A DNA stretch of 64,000 bases, from NCBI RefSeq assembly GCF_018219455.1, contig NZ_CP056122.1, positions 1,364,001-1,428,000 on the forward strand. Direction: 5' to 3'. Made by a program: the position numbers and the translations under genes. The notes beneath the pieces were generated by a model that was not told the origin of the DNA, ran no database searches, and saw only the letters and a program-made list of their open reading frames with translations. Positions 7,577 through 16,641 of the stretch are shown here, one piece after another. Within the stretch, counting starts at the first letter, position 1. The number at the start of each line of letters is the position of its first letter. This DNA is from Moritella sp. 5 (GTDB lineage: Bacteria > Pseudomonadota > Gammaproteobacteria > Enterobacterales > Moritellaceae).

Positions 7577-9499
7577 TTAATTTTGTTCGCTTGTCGATTT
7601 ATTGTGTTTATGGGCGGCTGCTAAGTTACCAACTGTATTCTTATCTTCATTACTGTGGGCTTCTGTAGACCAAGCATCATTGAGGTTGTCGTAATAAGTT
7701 AATGCATCTAACCCTAATAATTTTTTCAATATTCGTCGTTCAGTAAGACTGCGATTTACAAATTCAGGCTCTTGTTCATGCATTCGTTTTGCTTCTTCAT
7801 GCAATACCGCTTCGTCATGACGACGGAATACTTGACCTGCACGATGAGCCTGATTGGCACGCATCCCTAATGCTTTTAATGTTTCAACACCTAAACTGAT
7901 ACCAGAGTCTAGCGACTCCCGAAATACATGATCAGCGCCAAGGCGGATTAATTGCTGGGCATGGTTACGATCTGTTGCCCTGACTAATACCGTTAAGTGT
8001 GGAAAATGTTTTTTTACTTGAATTAAAATGCGTTTAGTCCGGCTTGCACTTTCGACGGCAATAATAAATAGTTTAGCGTTATCGGCTCCTGCAGAATGTA
8101 ATAAATTTAGCTGTTCAGCATCGCCATAAAACACCTTGTATTTGAATTGTTGCAATAATTCTATCTGGCCTACATCGTTTTCTAAAATAGTGGTATTGAT
8201 ATGGTAACCATGTAGCAATCGACCCACAACTTGTCCGAAACCACCAAAGCCAGCGATAATAACAGAGCCGTGAGTATTATTTGGAATCTGATGTTCTGGA
8301 GTACTTGTATTTTCAGCCAGCGGTATTTTACGTTTGAATGTTGGTGCGATGATTTTATCGTAAATAATTAGCAGTAGTGGGGTAAATACCATAGATAAAG
8401 TAACCACTAATACGAGCAGGCTAGCGGTTTCATTATCTAGTACTTGTCGTTGTAGAGAGAATGATGTTAATACAAACGCAAATTCACCACCTTGTGCAAG
8501 GGCACAAGAAAATAACCAGTTTTGACTGCGCTGGATCTTAAATACGATCCCGGTGATAAACAGTACAATAAACTTAACTGCAATTAATGCAGCTACTAGT
8601 AAGGCGATTAACATAGGTTGATTAAGTAGGAGGGTAAAATCGATACTGGCACCAACTGAGATAAAGAAGATACCTAATAATAAACTTTTGAAAGGTTCAA
8701 TATCACTTTCAAGTTCGTGGCGGTATTCACTATCAGCTAATACCACACCAGCTAAGAAAGTCCCGAGTGCGGCAGATAAACCAACGGCTTCCATGGCCAA
8801 GGCAATGCCGACAACCAGTGCTAATGCGGTTGCAATAAAAATCTCTCGAGAGCGAGAACCTGCAATAATACGCAGTAGCGGTACAACGAGAAAGTGGCCG
8901 CCAATAATAATACCAGCAATAACGCCTGCAATCATTAATGCACTTTGCCAACTTGGTATTGTCGATTCAACAATAGCTGTGTCTTGTATAACGAGCAGAG
9001 GTAATATGGATAAAATCGGGATAACGGCAATATCTTGAAATAATAACACCGCAAAGGCATTCTTACCGGCTTCGGTTTTCATCAACTCCCGCTCTTGTAA
9101 ATTTTGCAGCACAATCGCAGTCGATGACAAGGCAACAATTAAACCGATAGCGAGTGCTGTTTGCCACGCAAGTCCACAAGCAAGTAATAACAAGAAAATG
9201 CACAAAGTCGTGGCGCTAAGTTGTAAGCCACCCGTCCCCAAAATAGGTATTTTTAATTGCCATAATAAAGCAGGTCTTAATTCTAGGCCAACCAAAAACA
9301 GCATTAAAACCACACCGAATTCGGCAACATGCATGACATCTTCTTGATTGGAAATTAAGCTTAATGCATAAGGTCCGACAATTACGCCTGCAATCAAATA
9401 TCCCAGTACCGAACCAAGTCCCAAACGTTTTGCGATTGGTACTGCCACGACACCTGCTGCAAGATAGATGAAAGTATTAAATAATACGCCATGTTCCAT
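7577..9499 (-). CDS. Kef-type K+/H+ antiporter (CPA2 family) with TrkA-N domain
   Basis: This 640-residue inner-membrane antiporter exchanges K+ for H+. KefB/KefC of E. coli are gated by glutathione adducts and protect against electrophiles. The N-terminal 12-13 membrane helices (residues 1-380) contain the CPA2 signatures GYLIAGVIVGPY, LFLVGLELRP and FQDIAVIP, and the AQGGEFAFVL segment. The cytosolic regulatory domain starts near residue 412 with VIIAGFGGFGQVVGRLL (Rossmann GxGxxG), followed by a TrkA-N fold. The tail of about 90 residues is polar. The start codon lies 2 bases after the stop of the flavoprotein gene, matching the KefF-KefC and KefG-KefB arrangement. I leave the letter open because features of both B and C types are present. 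Confidence 0.9.
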   Translation of the reverse strand: MEHGVLFNTFIYLAAGVVAVPIAKRLGLGSVLGYLIAGVIVGPYALSLISNQEDVMHVAEFGVVLMLFLVGLELRPALLWQLKIPILGTGGLQLSATTLCIFLLLLACGLAWQTALAIGLIVALSSTAIVLQNLQERELMKTEAGKNAFAVLLFQDIAVIPILSILPLLVIQDTAIVESTIPSWQSALMIAGVIAGIIIGGHFLVVPLLRIIAGSRSREIFIATALALVVGIALAMEAVGLSAALGTFLAGVVLADSEYRHELESDIEPFKSLLLGIFFISVGASIDFTLLLNQPMLIALLVAALIAVKFIVLFITGIVFKIQRSQNWLFSCALAQGGEFAFVLTSFSLQRQVLDNETASLLVLVVTLSMVFTPLLLIIYDKIIAPTFKRKIPLAENTSTPEHQIPNNTHGSVIIAGFGGFGQVVGRLLHGYHINTTILENDVGQIELLQQFKYKVFYGDAEQLNLLHSAGADNAKLFIIAVESASRTKRILIQVKKHFPHLTVLVRATDRNHAQQLIRLGADHVFRESLDSGISLGVETLKALGMRANQAHRAGQVFRRHDEAVLHEEAKRMHEQEPEFVNRSLTERRILKKLLGLDALTYYDNLNDAWSTEAHSNEDKNTVGNLAAAHKHNKSTSEQN

Positions 9500-9501
9500 G
9501 G

Positions 9502-10074
9502 TTAGTTACCTTCCATTTTTTTTGCGACGGTTCCATCATCTGTTTGCTGTAGCATTAATAATTGCTGGCGATATTCTGCTGCTTTACGTGCAATACGCTG
9601 TGATTCATGACGTTTATGAATATCATGGAGTACAAATGGTGGTAGGTATTCTAAATTACATATTTTGCTCATCTGGCTAAAAGGTAATAAGAACTCGCTA
9701 ATATTGTGTTCATTGTAACCTGAATCGGAATATGAGTTTGTACTCCCACCAGTAGAAATAGCTAGCATGAGTTTTTTTCCTGCGAGTTTGTCTCCATTTT
9801 CACCATAAGCAAAACCATGTTCGAGCACCAGATCTTGCCATTCTTTTAAAATCGCGGGGCATGAATACCAGTAAAGTGGAAATTGAAATACGATGATATC
9901 GTGATTTAGTAACAAGGCTTGTTCATACTTAATATCAATAAATGAGTCGGGATAAGCATCGTAAAGATCGTGGCAAGTGATGCCTTCAATATTTTGAATT
10001 TCATTGAATAGTGATTTATGTGCGAGAGATTTTTGTAATGCAGGATGGGCGAATAAAACGAGAATTTTGTACAT
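9502..10074 (-). CDS. Kef ancillary NAD(P)H-dependent flavoprotein (KefF/KefG type)
   Basis: This 190-residue flavodoxin-like quinone oxidoreductase would serve as the activating subunit of the adjacent Kef antiporter. It shows the family pattern: ILVLFAHPALQKSLAHK at the start, CHDLYDAYPDSFIDI, the flavin-contacting FQFPLYWYSCPAILKEW, GFAYGENGDKLAGKK and AISTGGSTNSYS. The middle is closer to KefG (PLYWYSCPA) and the C-terminal YLPPFVLHD closer to KefF, so I do not assign a letter. It is first in a two-gene operon with the antiporter, 2 bases apart. In E. coli the partner must dock on the antiporter for full activity. Confidence 0.9.
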   Translation of the reverse strand: MYKILVLFAHPALQKSLAHKSLFNEIQNIEGITCHDLYDAYPDSFIDIKYEQALLLNHDIIVFQFPLYWYSCPAILKEWQDLVLEHGFAYGENGDKLAGKKLMLAISTGGSTNSYSDSGYNEHNISEFLLPFSQMSKICNLEYLPPFVLHDIHKRHESQRIARKAAEYRQQLLMLQQTDDGTVAKKMEGN

Positions 10075-10411
10075 ATATTTTCAATCATCCTTTATTGAAA
10101 TAGGTCTTTTTAACTGCATTCAATAGTTTAGCGTTTAAGACGTTAATTATATCAGTTGTTGTAATCTAAGCTTATAATATAAAACAAATTATTTCAGTGT
10201 TTTTTTAGTTGTTCTGACTGATATGGATGATATCACTCTTATTTTCCAATTATTGAATGGTTACTGCTCGTTAATATTATTAATCATATTCACTATTATT
10301 AAGCGTCTTATGTTTTAGTTGTTATGCTATGCTTTCGTCACTGAATTGATTTCGGTCAATATTTGATATTATTAATTGGTAATAACTTAACTGTTGGGGC
10401 ACTTTTTACAC
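10075..10411. other. AT-rich intergenic region between divergent units
   Basis: This spacer of about 340 bases separates the leftward Kef operon from the rightward DUF2860 gene. It must hold both promoters but I see no recognisable operator. A 31-codon hydrophobic frame (10223-10318) is present but has no ribosome binding site, so I do not call it. Confidence 0.5.
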
Positions 10412-11410
10412 ATGACTTTGAAAAACCATCGCATACTTCCACTAACTTTATTATTGACCTGTGGTTTACTTGGTAGTGTTGCAGTCGCAAAACCATTTGC
10501 AAAAAGCGCTGGTTTTTCTGGTACGGTCGGTATTAATACGGGTGTAAGTGATACGCAAAGTCAATTTCATATTGATGATGATAATGAGCAAACCCAAGAT
10601 TTGAGTAACGCTGGGAAAGCGGGGTCAACTGAGATATTTTTTCCTTTTTTTCGTCTGGACTATACAACTTCGGACTTACAAACTCAGTATTTTATTGGGC
10701 AAAGTCCTGACAAAATATTAAACAGTGCCATACAATATGAAATAGGTGTGAAACACCAGTTTGACGAACGTCAGAGTATGACTTTTGCTTATATTCCGGA
10801 CGTACCGTTTTTAAAAGAAACTTGGTCAGATCCATTTTTGATCAACGCGCCAAGAGAAAAGAGTGACATTGATTCGAGTGCAGTACGTTTAGCTTATAAA
10901 TTTTCCCCCGTTCAGATTGAATATTCGTATGCATCATATTCGATAGAAAATGAGCAAAGTGGTAGTCAAATGAGTGCAGAAGATCAAGCCTCGTTAAATC
11001 GAGACAGTGATTATCAAAGACTTAGTTTAGAAAGCTTATTTCCGTTATGGCAACGGATATACGGTAAAGCGAATGTGTTTTATGGTGCTCAAGAAGCTAA
11101 AGGTGAAAGTCAGAGTTTTGATGAATTTCATTATAGCCTTAGTATTATGACTAAATATGAAAGACATTTTGTCTCCGTACAAGCTGCATTTAGTGATCGT
11201 GAATACAATGCCAAAAATCCAATATTTGGAGAGGTACAAAAGGACGATGTTGCCCGTTATTCATTTATTTATTCTTATTCTGAACCGTTTAATATCGAAG
11301 GTACTAACCTTAACATTATTTATCAAAACAAAAAAAATGATGCCAACATTGCATTTTATGATAGCTCGACAAAATTATTTTCAGTCGGTATGAGTTATAG
11401 TTTTAATTAG
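10412..11410 (+). CDS. DUF2860 family outer-membrane protein
   Basis: This 332-residue predicted outer-membrane barrel belongs to a family (DUF2860) found in Vibrio and Shewanella relatives. The signal peptide MTLKNHRILPLTLLLTCGLL ends near AVA. The mature protein opens with the family hallmark AKSAGFSGTVGINTGVSDTQ, then FFPFFRLDY and repeated amphipathic strands, ending in FSVGMSYSFN. The ATG at 10412 is preferred over an in-frame TTG at 10394 because it starts the signal peptide; a GGGG stretch lies about 12 bases upstream. It is a single-gene unit closed by a strong terminator. Transport role unknown. Confidence 0.75.
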   Translation: MTLKNHRILPLTLLLTCGLLGSVAVAKPFAKSAGFSGTVGINTGVSDTQSQFHIDDDNEQTQDLSNAGKAGSTEIFFPFFRLDYTTSDLQTQYFIGQSPDKILNSAIQYEIGVKHQFDERQSMTFAYIPDVPFLKETWSDPFLINAPREKSDIDSSAVRLAYKFSPVQIEYSYASYSIENEQSGSQMSAEDQASLNRDSDYQRLSLESLFPLWQRIYGKANVFYGAQEAKGESQSFDEFHYSLSIMTKYERHFVSVQAAFSDREYNAKNPIFGEVQKDDVARYSFIYSYSEPFNIEGTNLNIIYQNKKNDANIAFYDSSTKLFSVGMSYSFN

Positions 11411-11431
11411 AATTAGCATTAGAAAGAACAA

Positions 11432-11470
11432 AAAGGGACGTGATACAGTGAGTATCATGTCCCTTTCTTT
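11432..11470. terminator. Bidirectional rho-independent terminator
   Basis: A 15-bp stem (11432-11446 with 11452-11466, one G-T pair) and 5-base loop, built on AAAGGGAC/GTCCCTTT. CTTTT follows on the plus strand. It serves both the DUF2860 gene and the leftward ggt gene. Confidence 0.85.
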
Positions 11471-11491
11471 TACCGATTGCTCCGGATTGTG

Positions 11492-13273
11492 TTAATAACC
11501 CAAGCTAAGCGCACTCGGTCTGCGTGGGTCAGATGCGCCGTAAACGCCTTCTTCTGTCAGCATAATGGTTTGGGTACTGCCCATTGCCGCTTTCACTTCA
11601 ATCTTGTGCCCTTTACTTTCTAATAAGTTAATCGTATCGACATTTAACGCTTTCTCAATACGGATCATGTCCGGTAACCATTGATGATGAATACGTGTTG
11701 CCGCACTGGCTTCTGCAATATTCATATTATGGTCAATCACATTCATGATCACTTGTAGCGTTGTGGTGATAATACGTGAGCCCCCTGGACTACCAGTGAC
11801 CAAATAAGGTTTATTATCTTTTAGAACTATGGTTGGTGTCATTGAGCTAAGTGGACGCTTTTTAGCTGCGATGGCATTTGCTTTTCCGCCAATTAGGCCG
11901 TAGGCGTTTGGTGTACCAGGTTTAGCTGAAAAATCATCCATTTCATTATTGAGTAATACCCCTGTGCCATCTGCAACCAGTCCTGACCCATAACTAAAGT
12001 TAAGGGTGTAGGTATTACTGACCGCGTTACCAAATTTATCTACCACACTGTAATGGGTGGTTTGGTTACTTTCGTAAGGCAATAATGTACCAGGGGACAC
12101 TTCGCTGCTTGGTGTCGCTTTGTTTGGATTAATCTGACTCACAAGCTGCTTCGCGTATTGCTTATTGGTTAATTGTGCAACGGGCACGTTAACAAAATCA
12201 GGGTCGCCTAAATATAAGCTACGGTCTGCGTAGGCACGACGCATTGACTCTGCCATCACATGGATTGTTGCAGCACTGTTATGGCCCATTCTATCAATCG
12301 GGAACTGCGAAAGCATATTCAGCATTTGAATAATATGTACGCCGCCAGAAGAAGGAGGTGGCATTGATATTATTTGGTAACCGCGATAGTCACCGGTAAC
12401 TGGTTTTCGCTCTATGGCTTTATAAGTGGTTAAATCTTGCATTGTCATCATACCGCCAGCATTACGTACCGAATCACTGATCTGTTTGGCAATGGGACCT
12501 TGATAAAATGCAGGACTGCCTTTTTTAGTAATGGCTGTTAGCGTATTGGCAAGATCGGTCTGTTTTAATATTTCTCCTGGCTGATAACTGCTACCGTCTG
12601 CTTTGTAGAAAATAGATTGTGTGCTTGGCCATCGGCTTAAGCGCTTTTTCGTTGCGCGGAGTGAATTTGCTAAGTCAGGCGTAACAACAATACCGTCACG
12701 GGCTAATTTTATTGCGGGGGCCATTACTTGTGCTAATGACATACTGCCGTATTTATTTAGTGCGAGTTCAAAGCCTAATACTGTGCCAGGTACTCCGACG
12801 GCTAGACCATGAAAGCGAGACAGTTGACTGTCTGCATTGCCAGCACCGTCTAAAAACATATCTGGGTAAGCAGCCTGTGGTGCTACCTCTCGGTAATCAA
12901 TCGCAATCGCGCGCTGTTCATCTGCTAAATAAATCAACATGAAACCACCACCACCTAAATTACCAGCGCGGGGCAGGGTAACAGCTAACGCATAACCAAC
13001 GGCAACTGCCGCATCAATAGCGTTACCACCTTGCTTCATAATATCGACACCTACCTGTGTTGCAAGCGCTTCTTGGCTAGCTACCATGCCGTTTGCTGCC
13101 CATACTGGATGATGGATCGCCATTTTACTATAAATAGCACTGGTTGATGGTTTAACATTGGCAACTGTTTCTGTGCTTGTTGTGTTCGTCTTTGCAATGG
13201 CGGTTGGTAACGTTAAGCTCATGCAGCTGATGAGTCCAAAGGTAAAACCTTTAATGAGATGCGTTGTTGACAT
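11492..13273 (-). CDS. ggt: Gamma-glutamyltransferase
   Basis: This 593-residue periplasmic enzyme hydrolyses or transfers the gamma-glutamyl group of glutathione and related peptides. It has an N-terminal signal peptide (cleavage near AIA, residue 27). The precursor self-cleaves before the nucleophile Thr405 in ESNQTTHYSVVD, giving large and small subunits. Other landmarks are the glutamate-binding NLGGGGFMLIY, NNEMDDFSAKPG, RPLSSMTPTIV and the oxyanion loop GSPGGSRIITT. Length and motifs match E. coli Ggt closely, including the C-terminal YGASDPRRPSALSLGY. It is a monocistronic leftward gene with its own terminator, 118 bases from the thioesterase gene upstream. Confidence 0.96.
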   Translation of the reverse strand: MSTTHLIKGFTFGLISCMSLTLPTAIAKTNTTSTETVANVKPSTSAIYSKMAIHHPVWAANGMVASQEALATQVGVDIMKQGGNAIDAAVAVGYALAVTLPRAGNLGGGGFMLIYLADEQRAIAIDYREVAPQAAYPDMFLDGAGNADSQLSRFHGLAVGVPGTVLGFELALNKYGSMSLAQVMAPAIKLARDGIVVTPDLANSLRATKKRLSRWPSTQSIFYKADGSSYQPGEILKQTDLANTLTAITKKGSPAFYQGPIAKQISDSVRNAGGMMTMQDLTTYKAIERKPVTGDYRGYQIISMPPPSSGGVHIIQMLNMLSQFPIDRMGHNSAATIHVMAESMRRAYADRSLYLGDPDFVNVPVAQLTNKQYAKQLVSQINPNKATPSSEVSPGTLLPYESNQTTHYSVVDKFGNAVSNTYTLNFSYGSGLVADGTGVLLNNEMDDFSAKPGTPNAYGLIGGKANAIAAKKRPLSSMTPTIVLKDNKPYLVTGSPGGSRIITTTLQVIMNVIDHNMNIAEASAATRIHHQWLPDMIRIEKALNVDTINLLESKGHKIEVKAAMGSTQTIMLTEEGVYGASDPRRPSALSLGY

Positions 13274-13391
13274 GAATGTTCCCTATTCGATTGTCCATGG
13301 TGTTATGTATTGATATAAAAAAGCATAGCAAATGGTTTTTTATATCAACTTTTAGGTGGTCGTAATTGCAGATGAACTCACATAAATAGGT

Positions 13392-13940
13392 TTAAGCTAC
13401 TTTATTTGCGGATTCGCTGGTGGAAAAGTTGCGTTTTGAGATACCGAGATTTTTCCATATTTGCATATGTTCTGGTAACTCTTGTGGGCGTTGTTCAATG
13501 GGAATAATGTCCATGACTTTATTCGGAGACACGACTTTTCCTCGTTGAGTAAATACAGCCTTTACTAAGCTGTAGTTACATAGCTTTCCATCGGCGACAC
13601 ATTTTTGCTCTAAGTAAAAATACTTCTCATCCCAGCCCAAATAAGTGGTTTCTACATCGAACCTTTTGAATAAACGGATCTCACGAATATAACCGACCTC
13701 GACGCCTGCCACGATGAAGTTTAATTTATTCTTCAATAATGGGTTGAACGTATTGGTCTGAATAGAATGATCCCAACGCGCTTTTTCAAGAAACATGAGA
13801 TATTTTGCATTGTTAATATGTAGATTCAGATCGATATGACGAAACCCTACTCGAAAAGAGCGGGTGATAGTATCGAAAAAGCCTTTCGGGTTTGTTTGCT
13901 TATTACGTAGGAAAAAGCAGCGAATCAACTCACTGATCAT
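13392..13940 (-). CDS. Acyl-CoA thioesterase-like hotdog protein
   Basis: This 182-residue protein has a single 4HBT-type hotdog domain, probably an acyl-CoA thioesterase. The core runs SFRVGFRHIDLNLHINNAKY, the usual hotdog entry with the Asp/His-Asn region, then LMFLEKARWDHS, GVEVGYIREIRLFKRFDVET and the strand YFYLEQKCVADGKLC. The C-terminal 40 residues (IPIEQRPQELPEHMQIWKN) are a helical extension seen in this subfamily. The arrangement resembles the THEM6/YiiD-like group more than YbgC. No neighbours suggest a pathway. Substrate unknown. Confidence 0.75.
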   Translation of the reverse strand: MISELIRCFFLRNKQTNPKGFFDTITRSFRVGFRHIDLNLHINNAKYLMFLEKARWDHSIQTNTFNPLLKNKLNFIVAGVEVGYIREIRLFKRFDVETTYLGWDEKYFYLEQKCVADGKLCNYSLVKAVFTQRGKVVSPNKVMDIIPIEQRPQELPEHMQIWKNLGISKRNFSTSESANKVA

Positions 13941-14085
13941 AAAGCCTCAATAATGATTGTTATAGGAAATAGAATAAAGAGTCTACTGCGTTCTTTATTA
14001 TTGTCACGTCAATTGTAATCAAAATGTTAATTACGACTTATTCCTATGTGGTAAATCCCGCCAAACGTAACCAGCAGGTCACACC

Positions 14086-14853
14086 TTATCTCGATGCTAC
14101 GATGACCGTAATATTCTTTGCTTCAATTGCAGTGCGTTGTTCATCAGTAATATCAGCATCGGTAATTAACGTATTAATCGTGTCCCATGCTAATTCTAAA
14201 TTTGGCATTTTGCGGCTGATCTTATCTGATTCGACCATGACTACGACTTCTCTTGATACTTCGGCCATCACGCGACTGAGTCCAATTAGTTCATTAAATG
14301 TGGTACTGCCACGTTCTAAGTCAATGCCGTCTGCGCCGATAAACAGCTGATCAAAGTCATATGATCTCAGTACCTGTTCTGCAATTTGGCCTTGAAAAGA
14401 TTCTGAGTGAGGATCCCATGTACCTCCTGTCATTAATAACGTAGGTTCATTTTCTAAGCCGTTTAATGCATTCGCTACTTGTAGAGAGTTTGTCATGGTT
14501 ATTAACCCTCTCTTATTTGCGAGCTGCTTAATTAAACTGGCCGTAGTTGTGCCGCTATCGATAATGATACGATTATGATCGCGAATACGTAATGCGGCGG
14601 CAATTGCAATTTCTGTTTTACACTGGGAAACCTTATCTGTTTCAATTTCAGGTAAGAGTTCTTTAGGGAGCGGAACCGCACCGCCATAACGGCGCAATAA
14701 TAGACCATTTTGCTCTAAGGCTGTTAGGTCTTTACGAATGGTTACTTCTGATGTTTCAAAACGTTGGGCTAGTTCATCAACGCTGAGTTTACCTTGTTTT
14801 TCAAGTAATTTAATGATGGTATGACGACGTTGTTGAGTGTTACGTTTTGACAT
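14086..14853 (-). CDS. DeoR/GlpR family transcriptional regulator
   Basis: This 255-residue DNA-binding repressor has the DeoR plan. The N-terminal winged helix-turn-helix (RHTIIKLLEKQGKLSVDELA, then TSEVTIRKDLTALEQNGLL) covers residues 9-55. The sugar-phosphate sensor domain contains IDSGTTTASLIKQL, MTGGTWDPHSESFQG and FIGADGIDLERGSTT, with the conserved Asp/Lys pair in VMVESDKISRK. Such proteins respond to phosphorylated sugars. No sugar operon is next to it (an HD-GYP-like gene is upstream and a thioesterase downstream), so the target is not evident from context. It resembles the AgaR/SrlR/YciT groups, but I do not assign one. Confidence 0.88.
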   Translation of the reverse strand: MSKRNTQQRRHTIIKLLEKQGKLSVDELAQRFETSEVTIRKDLTALEQNGLLLRRYGGAVPLPKELLPEIETDKVSQCKTEIAIAAALRIRDHNRIIIDSGTTTASLIKQLANKRGLITMTNSLQVANALNGLENEPTLLMTGGTWDPHSESFQGQIAEQVLRSYDFDQLFIGADGIDLERGSTTFNELIGLSRVMAEVSREVVVMVESDKISRKMPNLELAWDTINTLITDADITDEQRTAIEAKNITVIVASR

Positions 14854-14933
14854 AATTTAATGAGTTCTTGTTAGTTCTTTATTTAAAATAGGAGTGTAGC
14901 AATATAATGAATTAACGTCAGTAGTAATCTAAA

Positions 14934-16220
14934 TTAACTCACCGGAAAGTATAAATTACTGCGTTGTATGAGGTTAAATTTATTTAACTTGTCAGGTGCG
15001 ATATCATTGCAGCTAATCGCTTTAGCAATCGTAATATTGTCCTGACCACAGTGGCGTAACAATGGCTGTTTTTTTAATGGTTCAAGTTTATTAAAGTCGA
15101 CAATGAGGGGCTTTCGAAGGCTATTAATAATACCCATCAGTACTTGCGCTTGGTTGCTATCATAATTGACGATTGTACCAATCGGATATATACCCATCAT
15201 TTTAATAAACTGTTCAAGATAAGTTTTGTTGTAATGCTTGTCTGCGGCTTTAAACAGTAATCCAATGGCGAGATTAGGTGAATAACGGTGCTGAGGTAAA
15301 TTAGCATTACACATCTCGTTATAGCGGGTAGTGACCGCAATTAATTGCGCGTATTTAGATATTTTATCTTGCTTGATACCACGTGGGTAACCGCTACCAT
15401 CAAATTTTTCATTGATCTGTAATACACTGTTAATCACGATATCGGTAAGTGCTTCAATACCTTGCAGTTTTTGCGATGCGTAGGCAGGGTGTTGTTTAAG
15501 ATAATTAATTTCGGGCTTTGTCAGTTCTGATTTTTTATTACGAATTGAAGCGGGTACCCATAACATACCGAATTGGCTAAGCAGTGCGGTTTGCGTCACT
15601 ATGGCAATATCCTGTGAGCTAAAGGATAATTGCTGGGCCAAGCGTGTGCTTAATACGGCAATATTCATGGCGTTTTGATAAAGCGTATCACCAGATAATT
15701 CTTCATTGCATAAAACAAAGCTATAATCATGCTGTTGTTCAGCTGCTATAGTTAATTCACCAGAGAGCTGTTCTAATTGGGATATAGCTTGCTGTGGTTC
15801 AAGGCTAAACTTGCTGTAAATATCTTTTAGTATAGTAACCTTATTTTGGTATTTTGAGCGAGTTTGGCGGATCTGTTTCCACCATAGCTGCTGTTGTAAT
15901 GATTGTGTTTTTTGTTCTTCAGCTTGCTTTAATATAGCTTGTTGTTCTGCTATTTTTTCCGCTAAAGCGAGATCATTAGCTGCCGGTGTTCGCTGTGCTG
16001 CTGATTGTACTGATTGTACTGATTGTACTGATTGTGCCATTTTACTGCGAGATAGGTCAACGGCAATAGTCTTGAAGCCAAGGTGCTGTAATATTTGTAA
16101 TTGCTTTGTATCCTTAATTATAAATGAATTAAGGATAAAAGGATGGGATGTCCAACCGATGGGAAGATTAATATAATGACCGACTTTAAGGTCTTTAATC
16201 GCTAATGAGACATTTTCCAT
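14934..16220 (-). CDS. Degenerate HD-GYP domain protein, probably catalytically inactive
   Basis: This 428-residue protein has an N-terminal DUF3391-like region (LAIKDLKVGHYINLPIGW), a Gln-rich coiled-coil linker (about residues 60-130) and an HD-GYP-like domain (about 175-350). The domain keeps the framework: PASIRNKKSELTKPEI, a single His at 244 (KQHPAYASQKL), EKFDGSGYPRG and MMGIYPIGTIV. The metal-binding residues are replaced. The HD of the HDxGK motif is Ser215-Gln216 (ALLSQFGML). The HH pair before E-x-x-DG-x-GYP is Ile269-Asn270, and the later Asp is Thr. It therefore looks unable to hydrolyse cyclic-di-GMP, though it might still bind it. A VQS repeat sits at residues 65-73. Confidence 0.8.
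   Translation of the reverse strand: MENVSLAIKDLKVGHYINLPIGWTSHPFILNSFIIKDTKQLQILQHLGFKTIAVDLSRSKMAQSVQSVQSVQSAAQRTPAANDLALAEKIAEQQAILKQAEEQKTQSLQQQLWWKQIRQTRSKYQNKVTILKDIYSKFSLEPQQAISQLEQLSGELTIAAEQQHDYSFVLCNEELSGDTLYQNAMNIAVLSTRLAQQLSFSSQDIAIVTQTALLSQFGMLWVPASIRNKKSELTKPEINYLKQHPAYASQKLQGIEALTDIVINSVLQINEKFDGSGYPRGIKQDKISKYAQLIAVTTRYNEMCNANLPQHRYSPNLAIGLLFKAADKHYNKTYLEQFIKMMGIYPIGTIVNYDSNQAQVLMGIINSLRKPLIVDFNKLEPLKKQPLLRHCGQDNITIAKAISCNDIAPDKLNKFNLIQRSNLYFPVS
16001..16035 (-). repeat. In-frame 9-bp tandem repeat (four copies) inside the HD-GYP-like gene
   Basis: The unit CTGATTGTA is repeated three full times plus eight bases of a fourth, encoding successive VQS triplets in the linker of the leftward gene. 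Because the unit is 9 bp, slippage would change the linker length without shifting the frame. Confidence 0.85.
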
Positions 16221-16569
16221 TTCTATTCCTTATACAACCTTCCTAATAATAACAACCTAATTGTTTATTGTGACATTGTAAATAACTATTAATAATTATT
16301 AATGAATTTTTAATAAGCTTTTAATAATTATAGGGAATATATTTATTGTGATAAAAATTAAATGTAGGGGATAGACATAGACCAAATTTTTAGCTGTTGT
16401 TTATTTTATTAACTTTATTTTTAGACGTTTTCTAGTTCATTATTTTCTAAATTATTATACCTGCATATTAACGCTTCAATGTTATCTATCACTGAGTAAA
16501 TCGTGGTACGTGAAACGGATTAACATAATAGATATTTTAAAGACTCATACCTACTACGTTGTAAATGCG
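16221..16569. other. Very AT-rich intergenic region
   Basis: About 350 bases between divergent genes, dominated by TAATAATTATTAAT-like stretches. No gene is visible. It probably holds the promoter of the leftward HD-GYP-like gene. The Fur box lies just to its right. Confidence 0.5.
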
Positions 16570-16588
16570 AATGAGATCGATTATCATT
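16570..16588. promoter_or_regulatory. Fur-like box upstream of the dihydroorotate dehydrogenase-like gene
   Basis: AATGAGATCGATTATCATT matches the 19-base Fur consensus AATGATAATNATTATCATT at 15 of 18 informative positions. The right half is perfect, the left half degenerate. It lies 54 bases before the start codon of the gene at 16642. Iron-dependent repression is inferred. Confidence 0.5.
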
Positions 16589-16641
16589 ACGTTCCTTTGC
16601 GATCAATAACGATTGCAGACATTTACAAATAAGGGATTTCT

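Noticed and set aside
10223-10318. 31-codon hydrophobic frame MDDITLIFQLLNGYCSLI... between the Kef operon and the DUF2860 gene
   Set aside because: No ribosome binding site, AT-rich sequence that favours hydrophobic codons, and no overlap or coupling to a neighbour.
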